A stretch of 31,628 bases of DNA, from positions 1 through 31,628 of IMG/VR virus record IMGVR_UViG_3300037041_000681, one strand, 5' to 3'. A program made the position numbers and the translations under genes. Of the stretch, positions 1 to 9,922 are shown piece by piece (positions within the stretch are counted from its first letter, which is position 1; every line of letters starts with the position of its first letter). The stretch is from a virus. The notes beneath the pieces were generated by a model, which did no database searches, was not told where the DNA came from, and was given only the letters and a program-made list of their open reading frames with translations.

Positions 1-127
1 GGAGCAACAGGTCCTCAAGGTATTCAAGGTCCGACAGGCTCGAATGGAGCAACAGGTCCTAAAGGAGCAACAGGTCCAACAACTACTCTATATCCATCAA
101 CTACTGTTCAAAGTTTTATTCAAAACT
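1..127. repeat. Direct repeat of contig ends (left copy)
   Basis: Bases 1-127 match 31502-31628 base for base. The repeat lies inside one collagen-like open frame that reads through without a break when the ends are joined. The simplest reading is a circular assembly with an overlap of 127 nt, a common assembler word size, rather than a physical terminal repeat. That origin is inference; the identity is seen. Confidence 0.95.
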
Positions 128-621
128 ATACGAATAATATAATAAATGGAGTGGTGGCGAATAATACAATAAGAGGATATTATATTACGATTGAAAAAGA
201 TGTTACAATCAACCAAATACTCATGAGGACTACTACTACTAACGCAACAGCGAGGATAACTTGGGCGATATACAGTATTCTAGCGAGTGGATATCCTAAC
301 TCTAAACTTTTTAACTCAGTTGAATTTACAGCAGCGGTGAATACGATGCAAACTCAGAATATAACTTTAACATTGAGTGCTGGAACATACTTCGTGGCTC
401 ACAACTCTAATAGTAATACACCGGCTTACAATGGACATAATAGATTAAACTTATACAATACAGTAATTGGTACATTGGATATAGGTGTTTCTGGTAATTT
501 CTTACCAACTGGATTACAAATAGCTAATGTTTATTCAACAACATTACCCATCACATTCCCTGCGGGTGCTGTCACAACAGGTACAGTTAATTTACCAGGC
601 TTATTTTTTAGAATACAATAA
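1..621 (+). CDS. Collagen-like tail fibre, 3' part (joins 30596-31628)
   Basis: This is the C-terminal part of a 508-residue protein that starts at 30596 and crosses the junction. The frame is open from base 1, so the GTG at 151 is an internal codon and not a start. The part begins within the second Gly-X-Y stretch (residues about 303-329 of the joined protein) and ends in a globular beta-rich domain of about 170 residues. That domain resembles the C-terminus of the protein at 28781-30145: both carry VTI(N/D)QI, a (Y)PNxLLF-like stretch, an AGxYxVAxNS motif and a final FFRI/VFRI. Trimeric collagen stalks tipped by such heads are typical of phage receptor-binding fibres. The role is inferred from this architecture and from the neighbouring tail genes; the receptor cannot be read from the sequence. 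Confidence 0.85.
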   Translation, partial: GATGPQGIQGPTGSNGATGPKGATGPTTTLYPSTTVQSFIQNYTNNIINGVVANNTIRGYYITIEKDVTINQILMRTTTTNATARITWAIYSILASGYPNSKLFNSVEFTAAVNTMQTQNITLTLSAGTYFVAHNSNSNTPAYNGHNRLNLYNTVIGTLDIGVSGNFLPTGLQIANVYSTTLPITFPAGAVTTGTVNLPGLFFRIQ

Positions 622-638
622 AAATTATATCAAAACAA

Positions 639-1100
639 GTGAATAATAATCTAAAAAACGCTCTTGAACAGGTTGGTATTGATTTGGTTAAGGAATTGAC
701 TAAACAACTTCTGAACGCAGACAAAAAAGCGAGTGGTAATTTAATAAAAAGTTTAGACTACAAGGTTGTTGAAGCAGTTGATGGTTTTTTTCTTAATCTT
801 CTCGCAGCAGACTACCTAAATATAGTAGACCAAGGCAGGAAACCAGGCAAGATGCCTCCACCTTCTAAACTTGATAAATGGATTGTGGTTCGTGGGATAG
901 CTCCTCGTGATAAAAAGGGTAAGTTTATATCAAGAAAGTCAATACAGTTTTTAATAGCTCGTTCAATAGGAAAAAATGGAATAAAACCTACGAATGTAAT
1001 TAGAAAAAGTATAGATAGTATATATTCTAATAAAATAAAATTACTTGAACAAGCCGCTGTAAAAGATATAGTCGAGTTAATAGAAAAAATCAAAATATAA
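639..1100 (+). CDS. Putative neck / head-tail joining protein (HK97 gp10-like)
   Basis: A 153-residue basic protein starting at GTG 639; no in-frame ATG lies between the previous stop and this codon. The N-terminal half is helical. The centre contains DQGRKPGKMPPPSKLDKWIV, a type of segment seen in gp10-like neck or tail-completion proteins of Bacteroidetes phages, where a loop with GRxPGxxPP precedes a helix. It is followed one base later by the Dit-like gene, so the two are probably co-translated. In siphophages, proteins of this class join the completed head and tail. The match is from remembered family pattern, so the exact role (head-tail connector versus tail completion) is uncertain. 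Confidence 0.5.
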   Translation: MNNNLKNALEQVGIDLVKELTKQLLNADKKASGNLIKSLDYKVVEAVDGFFLNLLAADYLNIVDQGRKPGKMPPPSKLDKWIVVRGIAPRDKKGKFISRKSIQFLIARSIGKNGIKPTNVIRKSIDSIYSNKIKLLEQAAVKDIVELIEKIKI

Positions 1101-1101
1101 A

Positions 1102-2799
1102 ATGAGTGCAACAGTTTCAATCACAACTACTCCATATAATCTAAGTCCACTTTTGAACTCACCTTCTTGGTTTGTTCTAAATACGACTTCATCAACCGCT
1201 TCTAACTTTAAGTACATAGTCACTCTTTTCAAAGAGCCTGAACCTTTCATAAATGTATTTGATGAATTACAAACTTACAAACTACCACCAAGACCTTTTG
1301 GTGAGTGTGAGTATTCACCTTCTAAAATGTTAGAAAGTTTCTTTGGATATAAACCAACACCTTACATAGCTGGTTGGACACAGAGTGAGAACGCTTTAAT
1401 CAGATATAAAATACAATATGGATATGAGTTTAATCCTAATGTAGCTTTTCAATCAACTTCAAGTCTTTTTGGTGATTTAGTACTTCAAACACTCGCAACA
1501 TTCACTTTCTCAGTCGGTGATATAATTAGAATTGACAAAGATAACAAACAGGTTAATCCTGGCTACGATGGACTAGCAACAGTCACAGCTTACTCAGGTG
1601 GAGCGATTAGAACAAATCTATCTTTTGGTATTACTCAATCAAACGAGAGTGGTAGGATTACTTCTATACAAAAAATAGGTGGTACTTCTTCTGCTTATGA
1701 TGGTTTCTATGGAACAAGACAATATAATAATCCAACAGAGGATTATAGTATAAGATATATTCTGGCGACTGGTTCACAGAATAAGTTCTTAACAGACTGG
1801 AATGTACTGATACAAAAACCTGTTCTAATAAGTGATTGGGAAACTCTATCTTTAATTTTAGATGAAACAACTGGATACTCTTTGAATGTAGAAGCTTACA
1901 CATCAACAGGAGTTACTGTAAGTACATACAAAGAAATAATTGGAACTTCATCTAACCATCTTAGAAATGATGTAGGTGTAGGTCCTGCGAATGTAATAGC
2001 GGCTAGTGGTAACACATCATTTTTCAATACAACTTCTTACTATGACGCTTGGATTGAATATGAATATGCTTTGATATTGAAATACGCTTCACCTTCAGCT
2101 TCTGTTTCAACAACGACTTACTATCCAAATGGATTTTATTTAGGATATCCTTACTGGACTTGGAACGATGGTTTTGATACAATCTTTTTGTGGCACTCAA
2201 CAGCAAACTCCAACTGGGAGTTTAGTTCAGCTCTCGGTGGTGGTAATCAATGGTCAACTTCTACAAATGATGGACTTGTACCTCCTGATGGTGTCTATCT
2301 TGGTGAATACCTGCCTGGACAAGACGCTCCATTCTTTTCTGATTTAGAATTAGAAATGGGTGAGTTAGTTTCAGAGAAGAGAAGATATAGATTAGACCCA
2401 GATTGTAATGTAAGTGAAAATATAAGACTTGTTTGGTTGAATAGTTTTGGTGGTTGGGATTACTTTAACTTCAAGGTGGGTGGTAAGCAGAGTATAAATG
2501 TTGAAAGACAGACATACAAAAAACTCTTAGCTCGTGACTACTCAATCGGTGATAGAGGTGATACTACATACGCTCAAAAAGCAGAGGAAACTTGGTCTAT
2601 ACAATCTAACTGGATTACACAAGCGGAGAGTGAGTGGTTGGTTAATCTTATTCAAAGTCGTGAGGTGTATGAGTTGAAAAATGGTGATATATATCCAATA
2701 CAGATTTTAGATACTTCATATCAAGTTAAACAATCAATAAGAGATATGATTTTCAATCTCTCAATACAGTTCAAGTACGCTTTCAATAGAGTAATCTAA
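1102..2799 (+). CDS. Distal-tail (Dit)-like structural protein
   Basis: A 565-residue protein starting one base after the preceding stop. The C-terminal third carries a pattern I associate with Bacteroidetes phage tail proteins: YRLDPDCNVSENIRLVWLN, then GGWDYFNF, then an ER-Y-KKL segment and a final WITQAESEWLVNLIQS-VYEL stretch. Proteins with this pattern sit between the tube and the baseplate hub and are usually annotated as Dit-like or minor tail proteins. The N-terminal 350 residues are Ser/Thr/Tyr-rich and probably beta-structured, larger than a minimal Dit, so they may hold an extra carbohydrate-binding module; that is inference. The next gene is the large hub protein. The stop codon overlaps a conserved intergenic box. 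Confidence 0.6.
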   Translation: MSATVSITTTPYNLSPLLNSPSWFVLNTTSSTASNFKYIVTLFKEPEPFINVFDELQTYKLPPRPFGECEYSPSKMLESFFGYKPTPYIAGWTQSENALIRYKIQYGYEFNPNVAFQSTSSLFGDLVLQTLATFTFSVGDIIRIDKDNKQVNPGYDGLATVTAYSGGAIRTNLSFGITQSNESGRITSIQKIGGTSSAYDGFYGTRQYNNPTEDYSIRYILATGSQNKFLTDWNVLIQKPVLISDWETLSLILDETTGYSLNVEAYTSTGVTVSTYKEIIGTSSNHLRNDVGVGPANVIAASGNTSFFNTTSYYDAWIEYEYALILKYASPSASVSTTTYYPNGFYLGYPYWTWNDGFDTIFLWHSTANSNWEFSSALGGGNQWSTSTNDGLVPPDGVYLGEYLPGQDAPFFSDLELEMGELVSEKRRYRLDPDCNVSENIRLVWLNSFGGWDYFNFKVGGKQSINVERQTYKKLLARDYSIGDRGDTTYAQKAEETWSIQSNWITQAESEWLVNLIQSREVYELKNGDIYPIQILDTSYQVKQSIRDMIFNLSIQFKYAFNRVI

Positions 2800-2822
2800 A
2801 AAGTGAGGAACAATAATAGTGA
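2798..2822 (+). promoter_or_regulatory. Conserved GTGAGGAACAATAATA box (copy 1)
   Basis: An A-run followed by GTGAGGAACAATAATA overlaps the stop codon of the Dit-like gene. Nearly the same sequence follows the connector gene (15622) and the first methyltransferase gene (25460). In all three, an AT-rich tract with TATATAGA lies 26-38 nt further on. The function is unknown; promoter, operator or RNA-processing signal are all possible. Confidence 0.5.
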
Positions 2823-2848
2823 TATGATATAAAATATAATTATATAGA

Positions 2849-5800
2849 ATGACCCGATTTGAAATCTTAATAGAGTTAAATAATTTTAGATATAATCTAG
2901 ACATCTTCCAAGAGGAAAGTATAGAAATTAACTATAACATTGCAGATATAAACGATATATCTTCAAGGAACTCTTCATATACAAAAACAGTTAGAATACC
3001 AGAAACTGCTTTAAATAGACAAATCTTTGGCGACATTGCTGACCTTAGTGTGTCCTCAACTTTCAATCCAAATTTAAAAACTAAATGTTGGGTTTTAGTT
3101 GATACGATAGTCGTACTTGAAGGATACTTACAACTTAGAAATGTACAGGATGATATAGATTTAGGTGGAAGGGTTTATGAGATAGTAATATTCGCAGAGA
3201 ATGATAACTTCGTAAAGGAACTACAAGAGTTTGAATTAACAGACTTAGACTTTAGTGAACTATCACATACATATTCAGCAACGAATATAATTACATCATG
3301 GACGCAGAGTTGGAATTGGGGATACTACTATCCTTTGATTGACTATGGATATGATTGGGATTACGCAGATATAAATGGAATTAGACTTAGTAGAAATGAT
3401 GTTGAAATAGATGATATGTATCCTGCTACAAATGTAAAGTATATACTAGATAAGATTTTTAGAGACGCAGGTTATTCATATCAATCAAACTTTTTGAACT
3501 CAAATATATTTAAGGATTTATATATCCCATTCAATCGTACAGATTTGAAAAAAGACATTACTGGCTTAGACGATAAGTTTAGTATCGGTATGATTACACC
3601 ACAAACTTTCACAAACAGTTTAATACCACTAGTATCAACATTCAATCTTGAACTACCGATTTTTTTAGGTATATTTAGAATACCTTTTAATAATGAAACT
3701 CAACCTTATGGAGACCCTGATGGTTTATATAATACAACAACATATGAGTATGTAGCTCCGAGTAATTTCCAAAGTGGTAGATTTGTTTGTAACTTTGATA
3801 TATCACTTTACTACTTAGGTGAAGGTGATTTAGATTATATCTTTGTTGATGGAATTAGAGCAAATGGTATATGTTTCAAAAGAAGTAAAAATCCACTAAC
3901 AGGTAATGATGTAGTTGGTGGTACAATAATCCCTGTTAATGGTTCAACAGAAAGAGTTAGACTTACAGCGGATGAAATTGAAGGAATACAAATACTTGGT
4001 TCAGCTTCAACTTCAGCTGGTACTTTCGCTTCTGCTAGTAGGATTATAGGACAAATCTCGAGTGATATACTCGATGGTACTACGATAGAAAGAACCCCTC
4101 TATATCCAGGCGAAAAAGTTTGGGTTGAATACAGATATAGTTGTAGTGGTTTAGAGTTAATAAACTTGACTACACTTGGAAATGATATAATTACATTTAA
4201 TCAAAGAAACGAGTTTTTCAATATACTTGACGATAATATAATTGAGGGTGATTTTATTGACTATAACTTTACAGTTGTACCTAAAAATATTAAACAGATA
4301 GACTTCTTTACTTCTTTGATAAAAATGTTTAACTTATATGTTGAACCAAGTAAGGATGATGAAAGAACGCTTTTGATTGAACCAAGAGAACAATTTTATG
4401 AGACAGGTGAAATTAAAGACTGGACATACAAACTTGATATAAATACTCCACTTGATATACAAATCTTAGGTGAAACACAGAATAAGAAGACAATATTCAC
4501 TTACAAAGAGGATAAGGATTACTATAACTCAGACTATAAAGATTTTAGAGCTGGTAGAATATATGGAGAATATGAATATGATATAGACAATGATTTTGTT
4601 AGTGGTGAAAAAAAGGTTGAATTAATTTTTAGTCCAACTCCAATAGTTCAAGTACCAAACTCAAACAACTTAGTAATACCTAAAATTGGTAAGTTGAATA
4701 ATAATGTATTCTCACCAACAGACCACAACATTCGTATATTAACAAAGTATAGAAGTTCAACCACTACACCTTTTAACTTTACAAATGTAACTCAGTATTC
4801 TTCAAGTGATATATGGAATGGATATAGTTTAATTACAGGTACACATGGTTTATCTGAGGGTGATTGTATATCATTACCTTTCTCAAATGTAAATGATACA
4901 AAACCAATATTCAAGGTGGTTAAGGTTGTTAACTCAACAAGTTTTGTAATTAATCTCTTATTCACAGATTTTAGTGGTTCAACTACTGGTGTATGTAATC
5001 CACTTGAAGGATTACTACCAACAGATAATGGATTAGAGCTTTGGGCTTTTAATTTAGATAGATATAGAGCTTATCCATACTTAGGTCACTTCAATAATCC
5101 ATTCAAACCTAACTATGACTTGAATTATGGACAAACAGTTGGTTTATACTATCCAGAAACATCCGTAACGAATGATAATCTGTTCAGTGTTTACTGGCAA
5201 AACCAAATGACTGAGATTTCAGACAAGGATAGTCGTATAATTAGTGGTGATTTTTATTTAACACCTGACGATATTGCTTCTTTTAGGTTCAATCAAAAGA
5301 TTTTCATAATTAATCAGTACTATAAGGTTAATAAAATTAGTTATGACCCTGTTGAAAGAGGTTTAAGTAAGGTTGAGTTGATAAAATCTTTGGTAATTAC
5401 TATACCAAGAGAGTTTTCACAGACAAATCCTTCAATACCTAACTCAGCTACCTTCTCAAATGATAGTGTTTCACCGATTAAAGACCCAAGAACTACTGGC
5501 GGTTTGATAAATGGATATAATAATACAGTTAAAAAGAATAGGAACTTGATTGTTGGTACAGATAACCAGTCTTACGGACAAAATGTAATGTTAATGGGTA
5601 GTGGTAATATAGTTTCTTCAAATGATAACTATGTTTTTGGTGATGATAATAAGGTTTCGACTGGTTCAGATGGTAATATGATACTTGGTAATCAAAACTC
5701 AGTGGTAAGTGGAGTTAATGATAGTTTTGTGTTCGGTGATAGTGTCGCTGCTGAACTTAGTAACTCTTTTTATGTACTTGGAAGGTTTGTTAATCTAGCA

Positions 5801-5953
5801 AACTATGTAAATGGTAGTAGGAACGAGGTACAGAACGCTTTCTCAGATGTACAGATTGATTATACGAATGCTTCGAGGGATTTAGTAAAGGAGTTAGGTG
5901 GTGATAGTATAATTAATTATATAAATGGTGGAAGAATTGTAATTTTAGGTTAG
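2849..5953 (+). CDS. Baseplate hub / large tail protein
   Basis: At 1034 residues this is the largest protein in the window. The N-terminus (EILIELNNFRYNLD ... SSYTKTVRIPETALNRQIFGD ... VLVDTIVVLEGYLQL) matches the usual opening of large baseplate or hub proteins of Bacteroidetes phages, in which a bundled tail-hub core is followed by peripheral domains. The last 150 residues change character. They form short Gly/Asn/Val repeats (GSGNIVSSNDNYVFGDDN, then GNQNSVVSGVNDSFVFGD), resembling the left-handed beta-roll head repeats of trimeric adhesins, followed by a V/I-rich end. This suggests a trimeric needle or tip. The ATG at 2849 follows an AT-rich leader with no Shine-Dalgarno. The stop codon is shared with the TTAG of the next promoter. 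Confidence 0.65.
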   Translation: MTRFEILIELNNFRYNLDIFQEESIEINYNIADINDISSRNSSYTKTVRIPETALNRQIFGDIADLSVSSTFNPNLKTKCWVLVDTIVVLEGYLQLRNVQDDIDLGGRVYEIVIFAENDNFVKELQEFELTDLDFSELSHTYSATNIITSWTQSWNWGYYYPLIDYGYDWDYADINGIRLSRNDVEIDDMYPATNVKYILDKIFRDAGYSYQSNFLNSNIFKDLYIPFNRTDLKKDITGLDDKFSIGMITPQTFTNSLIPLVSTFNLELPIFLGIFRIPFNNETQPYGDPDGLYNTTTYEYVAPSNFQSGRFVCNFDISLYYLGEGDLDYIFVDGIRANGICFKRSKNPLTGNDVVGGTIIPVNGSTERVRLTADEIEGIQILGSASTSAGTFASASRIIGQISSDILDGTTIERTPLYPGEKVWVEYRYSCSGLELINLTTLGNDIITFNQRNEFFNILDDNIIEGDFIDYNFTVVPKNIKQIDFFTSLIKMFNLYVEPSKDDERTLLIEPREQFYETGEIKDWTYKLDINTPLDIQILGETQNKKTIFTYKEDKDYYNSDYKDFRAGRIYGEYEYDIDNDFVSGEKKVELIFSPTPIVQVPNSNNLVIPKIGKLNNNVFSPTDHNIRILTKYRSSTTTPFNFTNVTQYSSSDIWNGYSLITGTHGLSEGDCISLPFSNVNDTKPIFKVVKVVNSTSFVINLLFTDFSGSTTGVCNPLEGLLPTDNGLELWAFNLDRYRAYPYLGHFNNPFKPNYDLNYGQTVGLYYPETSVTNDNLFSVYWQNQMTEISDKDSRIISGDFYLTPDDIASFRFNQKIFIINQYYKVNKISYDPVERGLSKVELIKSLVITIPREFSQTNPSIPNSATFSNDSVSPIKDPRTTGGLINGYNNTVKKNRNLIVGTDNQSYGQNVMLMGSGNIVSSNDNYVFGDDNKVSTGSDGNMILGNQNSVVSGVNDSFVFGDSVAAELSNSFYVLGRFVNLANYVNGSRNEVQNAFSDVQIDYTNASRDLVKELGGDSIINYINGGRIVILG

Positions 5954-5981
5954 AAAAAAAGACCTTAGAATATATTATATA
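5950..5981 (+). promoter_or_regulatory. Phage promoter motif (TTAGAAAAA / TATATTATA), copy 1
   Basis: TTAGAAAAA begins at 5950 and TATATTATA at 5971, a 21-nt step, ending 18 nt before the ATG at 6000. The TAG of the upstream hub gene is part of the TTAG. Five other intergenic copies have the same two blocks with a 21-22 nt step. Confidence 0.7.
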
Positions 5982-5999
5982 AAAAAGAAAAGATTTTAG

Positions 6000-7664
6000 A
6001 TGGCAAAGATTACACAATACAGCCGTATTTCACACCATACAATAGCTGGTTCAGCGTCAGCAGGTTTAACATTCTCTGTTCCGGCTCAGGAAGACTTTAC
6101 AGATGGTACATGGACGCCTTATGACTTAGCTTTAAGTGAGATAGGTGTTAATGAACAGGATGAAAGAGTATTCATAAGGATAGACGATGAAATTAAGGAG
6201 TTCGCTTTCATAGGAGCGAGTGGTGTTGGCTTCACTGGTGGTCCTGGCAACTGTATAACTGACTTATACCTTACTAATATGTATGGGTGTTCACCAATTA
6301 CTATACACGATGACTTTATTCAAAAAGATGGTACTTCTGTGAATAGTGAGGATGGTAAATTACAGATTACTTTTGATGATACTGGTGAGGGTATGATGAT
6401 AATAAGCAAGACTGGGGGTGCTTTTACTGATTTAGATAGATTAACTGTGGGGAATGCTGGTATTCAAATGCAAACCAGTAATTTAACTGATGGAACCTCC
6501 GCTACTGTTTTAGTTGAAAGTATTAATGGGCCTGGTAATGATTTGGGCATTGTATTAACAAATATTAATAGTATAAATAATAACTCTTCCCAAATATCTA
6601 TTGCTAGTAGTACTGTAGTAGAGTTGTTAACAAACAAGAATAATGGAACAACACACCAGATACTTTTGGATAGTAATCCTATCTTGACGCCAAACATTGA
6701 TAAAATTATTATTAAAACACGAGCTGATAGTGGGGAACTAGCCTCAATAGATTTATCTTATGATAGTTTAAGTAATGAAACATCAATTGAACTTAAAACA
6801 GAAGATAGTACCTCTACAGAAGCCAGTTCAATTACGATGACAAAAGATAATATACAAACAAGATTAGGTAATATAGGAGTTTTAGATGTTACACAAATTA
6901 ACTTATCTTTGACTTCTTCATACTGGGAACAATCTGATGGTACTTTTTATAGAAACGCGATTGACTTCAATACAACGGATATGTTGTTTAAGGCTGAGGA
7001 TATATCTAACATTAAATATGGTGAATTACAACTTACACACAATGTAACTTACTTCTCTCACTATAATAATGGTCTTTTATCTTATATTCAAGCTCAAGAT
7101 GATACAATAGATATACAAACACAGGATGGTAATGTATTAAACCAAATAAGTATGAATAGTAATCCACTTGTACCTTTTATATTACGCTCAAGTCAGGGTG
7201 GTACTACTTCACAGATTACAATCGCATCTGATTATGTTACAATAGATGGTGGTGGTGAACTACAAATAGAAATTAATAAATCTAATACAACAATTGATTT
7301 TTGTAGAGGAAATAATAAATATAAACATGATTTAAGTCTGATTGGTACAACAGGTTTAACTCCAACAATCATAAGTAGGATAGATTTTAGTGGTGTGTTT
7401 GATAAAGTGATTACTATAAATGCAAATGTTACGGCTGTAGGTAGTATTGCTAATTTAGGATATGGAGCAAAATTATTCGCTGTATTTAAGAATATTGGTG
7501 GTACAATCACTCAACTTTCAACAACAGATAAAAGTGAGAAGACAGACTTTACAACTGCAACATCAGATATAATCATATCAGGTACGGATATAGTAATACA
7601 AGTTACAGGTGAAGCCGCAACAAACATAAATTGGAAAAGTAATTTTTCTTATCATATATCTTAA
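6000..7664 (+). CDS. Baseplate / tail fibre protein
   Basis: A 554-residue protein headed by a strong copy of the phage promoter motif. The N-terminus (residues 30-75, with TPYDLALSEIGVNEQDERVFIR) is a pattern I know from upper-baseplate and fibre proteins of Bacteroidetes phages. The long middle (about 100-440) is a repetitive Ser/Thr/Asn/Ile-rich region with short beta-strands, as in beta-helical fibre shafts. The last 130 residues hold GYGAKLFAVFKNIGG and end in a Ser/Tyr/His cap, plausible as a globular tip. The overall plan resembles the shorter fibre at 16490-17329. Its place between the hub and the tape measure suggests a tail-tip component. Confidence is good for structural, moderate for baseplate. 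Confidence 0.55.
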   Translation: MAKITQYSRISHHTIAGSASAGLTFSVPAQEDFTDGTWTPYDLALSEIGVNEQDERVFIRIDDEIKEFAFIGASGVGFTGGPGNCITDLYLTNMYGCSPITIHDDFIQKDGTSVNSEDGKLQITFDDTGEGMMIISKTGGAFTDLDRLTVGNAGIQMQTSNLTDGTSATVLVESINGPGNDLGIVLTNINSINNNSSQISIASSTVVELLTNKNNGTTHQILLDSNPILTPNIDKIIIKTRADSGELASIDLSYDSLSNETSIELKTEDSTSTEASSITMTKDNIQTRLGNIGVLDVTQINLSLTSSYWEQSDGTFYRNAIDFNTTDMLFKAEDISNIKYGELQLTHNVTYFSHYNNGLLSYIQAQDDTIDIQTQDGNVLNQISMNSNPLVPFILRSSQGGTTSQITIASDYVTIDGGGELQIEINKSNTTIDFCRGNNKYKHDLSLIGTTGLTPTIISRIDFSGVFDKVITINANVTAVGSIANLGYGAKLFAVFKNIGGTITQLSTTDKSEKTDFTTATSDIIISGTDIVIQVTGEAATNINWKSNFSYHIS

Positions 7665-7687
7665 TAAAAAAACTTTCAATATAAAAA

Positions 7688-9904
7688 ATGGCTGAGAATA
7701 TAAATATAAAAATAACAGTTGATACTGGTGGAGCTAAAAACTCAATAGGTGAACTTAAAAATAATTTAGAAGGTGTAAATAACGCCCAAAAAAATGTTGT
7801 TAATAGTGGTACTCAGTTAAATACAAACCTAAAAAACACTAGTACAAACATTAAAGCATTACCACTAGCTAACGCTGTTCGTGGTGTGGATAGACTTAGT
7901 AATAGTTTCGGTAATATGAAACTTGGTGGGATTGCTAGTGGGTTTGGTACATTGGCGAGAGCGGTTTCGGCAACGCCTTGGGGTGCTGCTGCTGTTGCTG
8001 TTGGAGCAATTGCTTACAAAATGGGACTTTTTGATGGTGCAATCAAAGCTGTGACGAAGGAGTACAACAAGTTCATGAAACAGTTTGAGGACTATAGTGA
8101 GCTTCAAGATAAGGCAATAGCTGGATATGGTAAAGAAAAAGTTGGTTTAGATGAATTGTTCAACTCACTATCGGATGTTACTGTACAGGGTGAGCAAAGA
8201 AGTATGTTGATAGATGAAATTAATAAAAAGTATGGAGACTATCTACCAAATCTTTTGACTGAACAAAGTACAAATGAGGACATAGCTGCTGCTTATGATT
8301 TAGTGAACGAAGCTTTAATTAAAAAGGCTGTAACACAAGCCAAAGCAAATGCTTTAGAAGTCGCTACTACACAATTGTTAAAAGATAGAATTGAGGCTCA
8401 AAAAGCTTTGTCTAAAGCAGAGAGAGAAGCAGCAAAAGGTATATCTTCAACTGAACAGTTAAATAGAGTTAATAAAGCAGTTGCTGACGCAAAGCAAGAA
8501 ATAGCTGACTTAGACGCAGCGTATCAAGAAGAAGTTAAAAAAATTAATAAGGTTTCTCAGGACTTAGAAGCCTCACTTTTCACCGCAACAACTAATGGTA
8601 TTAAAGATAGAAATAAAGCAAGAGTAGTAGGTGGTAATAACGCCAGGAGACAAACACAGTCACAAAATAAAAACACAAAAAATGATGCACAAAAAGCTGA
8701 GGATGAACAATTAAAGATAATACAAGATAGATATGTAAAAGAGGTAGATTTAATTAATGATAATAATTTAGAAAGTCTTAATTTACTAAAAAAGAAATTA
8801 ACAGATGGTGAACTTAAACAAGAGGAGTATGATAATGAGATATTAAAATTAAATATACAAACAAATAGTAAATTACTTGAACAAAATGCTAAGTTCATAC
8901 TTACTGATGAAGAAAAGAAAAAGATGGGTGCTGAGAATGAAAAACAATTCTTAGAAATACTTAGTGATGATAAACTAAAAGTTAATAGTGCATATTATGA
9001 TAGTTTAATAGCTCTTGCTAAAAGTAATGATGAAAAAATAAAACTTCAAAAAGAAAAAGAAGCAGAAGAGGAGAAACTTAGAAAGGAAGCAGAGCTAGCC
9101 GAGGAGAAAAGAATATATGAACAAAGGCTTAATTCTTTTGAAGGTGAGTTTATATTAAAGAAAAGAGAAATACAATTAAATGATGATTTAACAGAGGAAG
9201 AAAGAAAGACTAAATTAGAAGAAGCTGAACTTGAATTTTTCAGAAATAAATTATCAATTACTGAACTTGGTAGTGAGGAATATTTTAAGTTAATACAAGA
9301 GATAACTGATAAAGAAGTCGCGTTGAATAAAGATAAGAATAAAAAAATCAGTGATGATAATAGAGAAACACAAAAACTGAGTTTAGAGTTTGCTGTTGCT
9401 TCTTTAAGTGCAATATCAACATTCACTGACATTGCTTTTGAAGAGAAAAGAAGAAAGGCAAAAGAAGGTTCAAAAGAAGAAGAAGCGCTAGCAAGAAGAC
9501 AATTTCAAATAAACAAATCTTTACAACTTGGTACAGCAGTAATAAATGGTATTCAATCTATCTTAGCAATCACTTCTGTTCCAGACTTTACTTTTGGTGT
9601 ACAGTCAGCTCTTAGAATAGGTGCTCAGGTTGTATTGAACGCAGCGTCAATAGCTAAGATAGCCGCTCAAAGATTTCAACCAAACGCTTCATCAGCTTCA
9701 ATGCCATCAACACCAACTCCAGCAGCAGGTGTAGGTGGAGGTGAAGCTCCAACATTCACACCAACATCCTTCTTTGGTTTAGGACAAACTACACAGTTTA
9801 ATCCACAGGAACAAGGACCAACGAGAGTATATGTAACAGAGGGTGATATATCGAACACACAAAACAGAGTTAGAGTTGTTGAGAATAGAGCCAGATTTGG
9901 ATAA
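7688..9904 (+). CDS. Tail tape measure protein
   Basis: A 738-residue protein with the classic plan. It has an N-terminal Asn/Gly/Ser/Lys-rich segment, a hydrophobic Ala/Gly stretch at about 95-112 (WGAAAVAVGAIAYKMGLF), and a long charged coiled coil rich in Lys, Glu and Gln (about 210-560). A second hydrophobic region at about 605-665 follows, then a Pro/Ser/Ala-rich end. Tape measures set tail length at roughly 0.15 nm per residue, which predicts a tail near 110 nm. It lies between baseplate genes and the prohead protease. Here the tape measure precedes all the head genes and is far from the chaperone pair at 28016-28788, which is an unusual order. Confidence 0.85.
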   Translation: MAENINIKITVDTGGAKNSIGELKNNLEGVNNAQKNVVNSGTQLNTNLKNTSTNIKALPLANAVRGVDRLSNSFGNMKLGGIASGFGTLARAVSATPWGAAAVAVGAIAYKMGLFDGAIKAVTKEYNKFMKQFEDYSELQDKAIAGYGKEKVGLDELFNSLSDVTVQGEQRSMLIDEINKKYGDYLPNLLTEQSTNEDIAAAYDLVNEALIKKAVTQAKANALEVATTQLLKDRIEAQKALSKAEREAAKGISSTEQLNRVNKAVADAKQEIADLDAAYQEEVKKINKVSQDLEASLFTATTNGIKDRNKARVVGGNNARRQTQSQNKNTKNDAQKAEDEQLKIIQDRYVKEVDLINDNNLESLNLLKKKLTDGELKQEEYDNEILKLNIQTNSKLLEQNAKFILTDEEKKKMGAENEKQFLEILSDDKLKVNSAYYDSLIALAKSNDEKIKLQKEKEAEEEKLRKEAELAEEKRIYEQRLNSFEGEFILKKREIQLNDDLTEEERKTKLEEAELEFFRNKLSITELGSEEYFKLIQEITDKEVALNKDKNKKISDDNRETQKLSLEFAVASLSAISTFTDIAFEEKRRKAKEGSKEEEALARRQFQINKSLQLGTAVINGIQSILAITSVPDFTFGVQSALRIGAQVVLNAASIAKIAAQRFQPNASSASMPSTPTPAAGVGGGEAPTFTPTSFFGLGQTTQFNPQEQGPTRVYVTEGDISNTQNRVRVVENRARFG

Positions 9905-9922
9905 AAAATAAATATAAATAAA

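Noticed and set aside
1-127. A true 127-bp direct terminal repeat used for DNA packaging
   Set aside because: The repeat falls inside a fibre gene that is continuous across the join, and 127 is a common assembler word length. I treat it as an assembly overlap.
151-621. A separate 156-residue gene starting at GTG 151
   Set aside because: The same frame is open from base 1 and continues from 31628, giving one long collagen-like protein; the GTG is an internal codon.
812-1120. Minus-strand frames such as 812-1120, 8557-8898, 9046-9432 and 11290-11760
   Set aside because: They lie opposite strong plus-strand genes, show Ser/Phe/Ile-rich composition typical of shadows of Lys/Glu-rich coding, and have no motif or start signal of their own.
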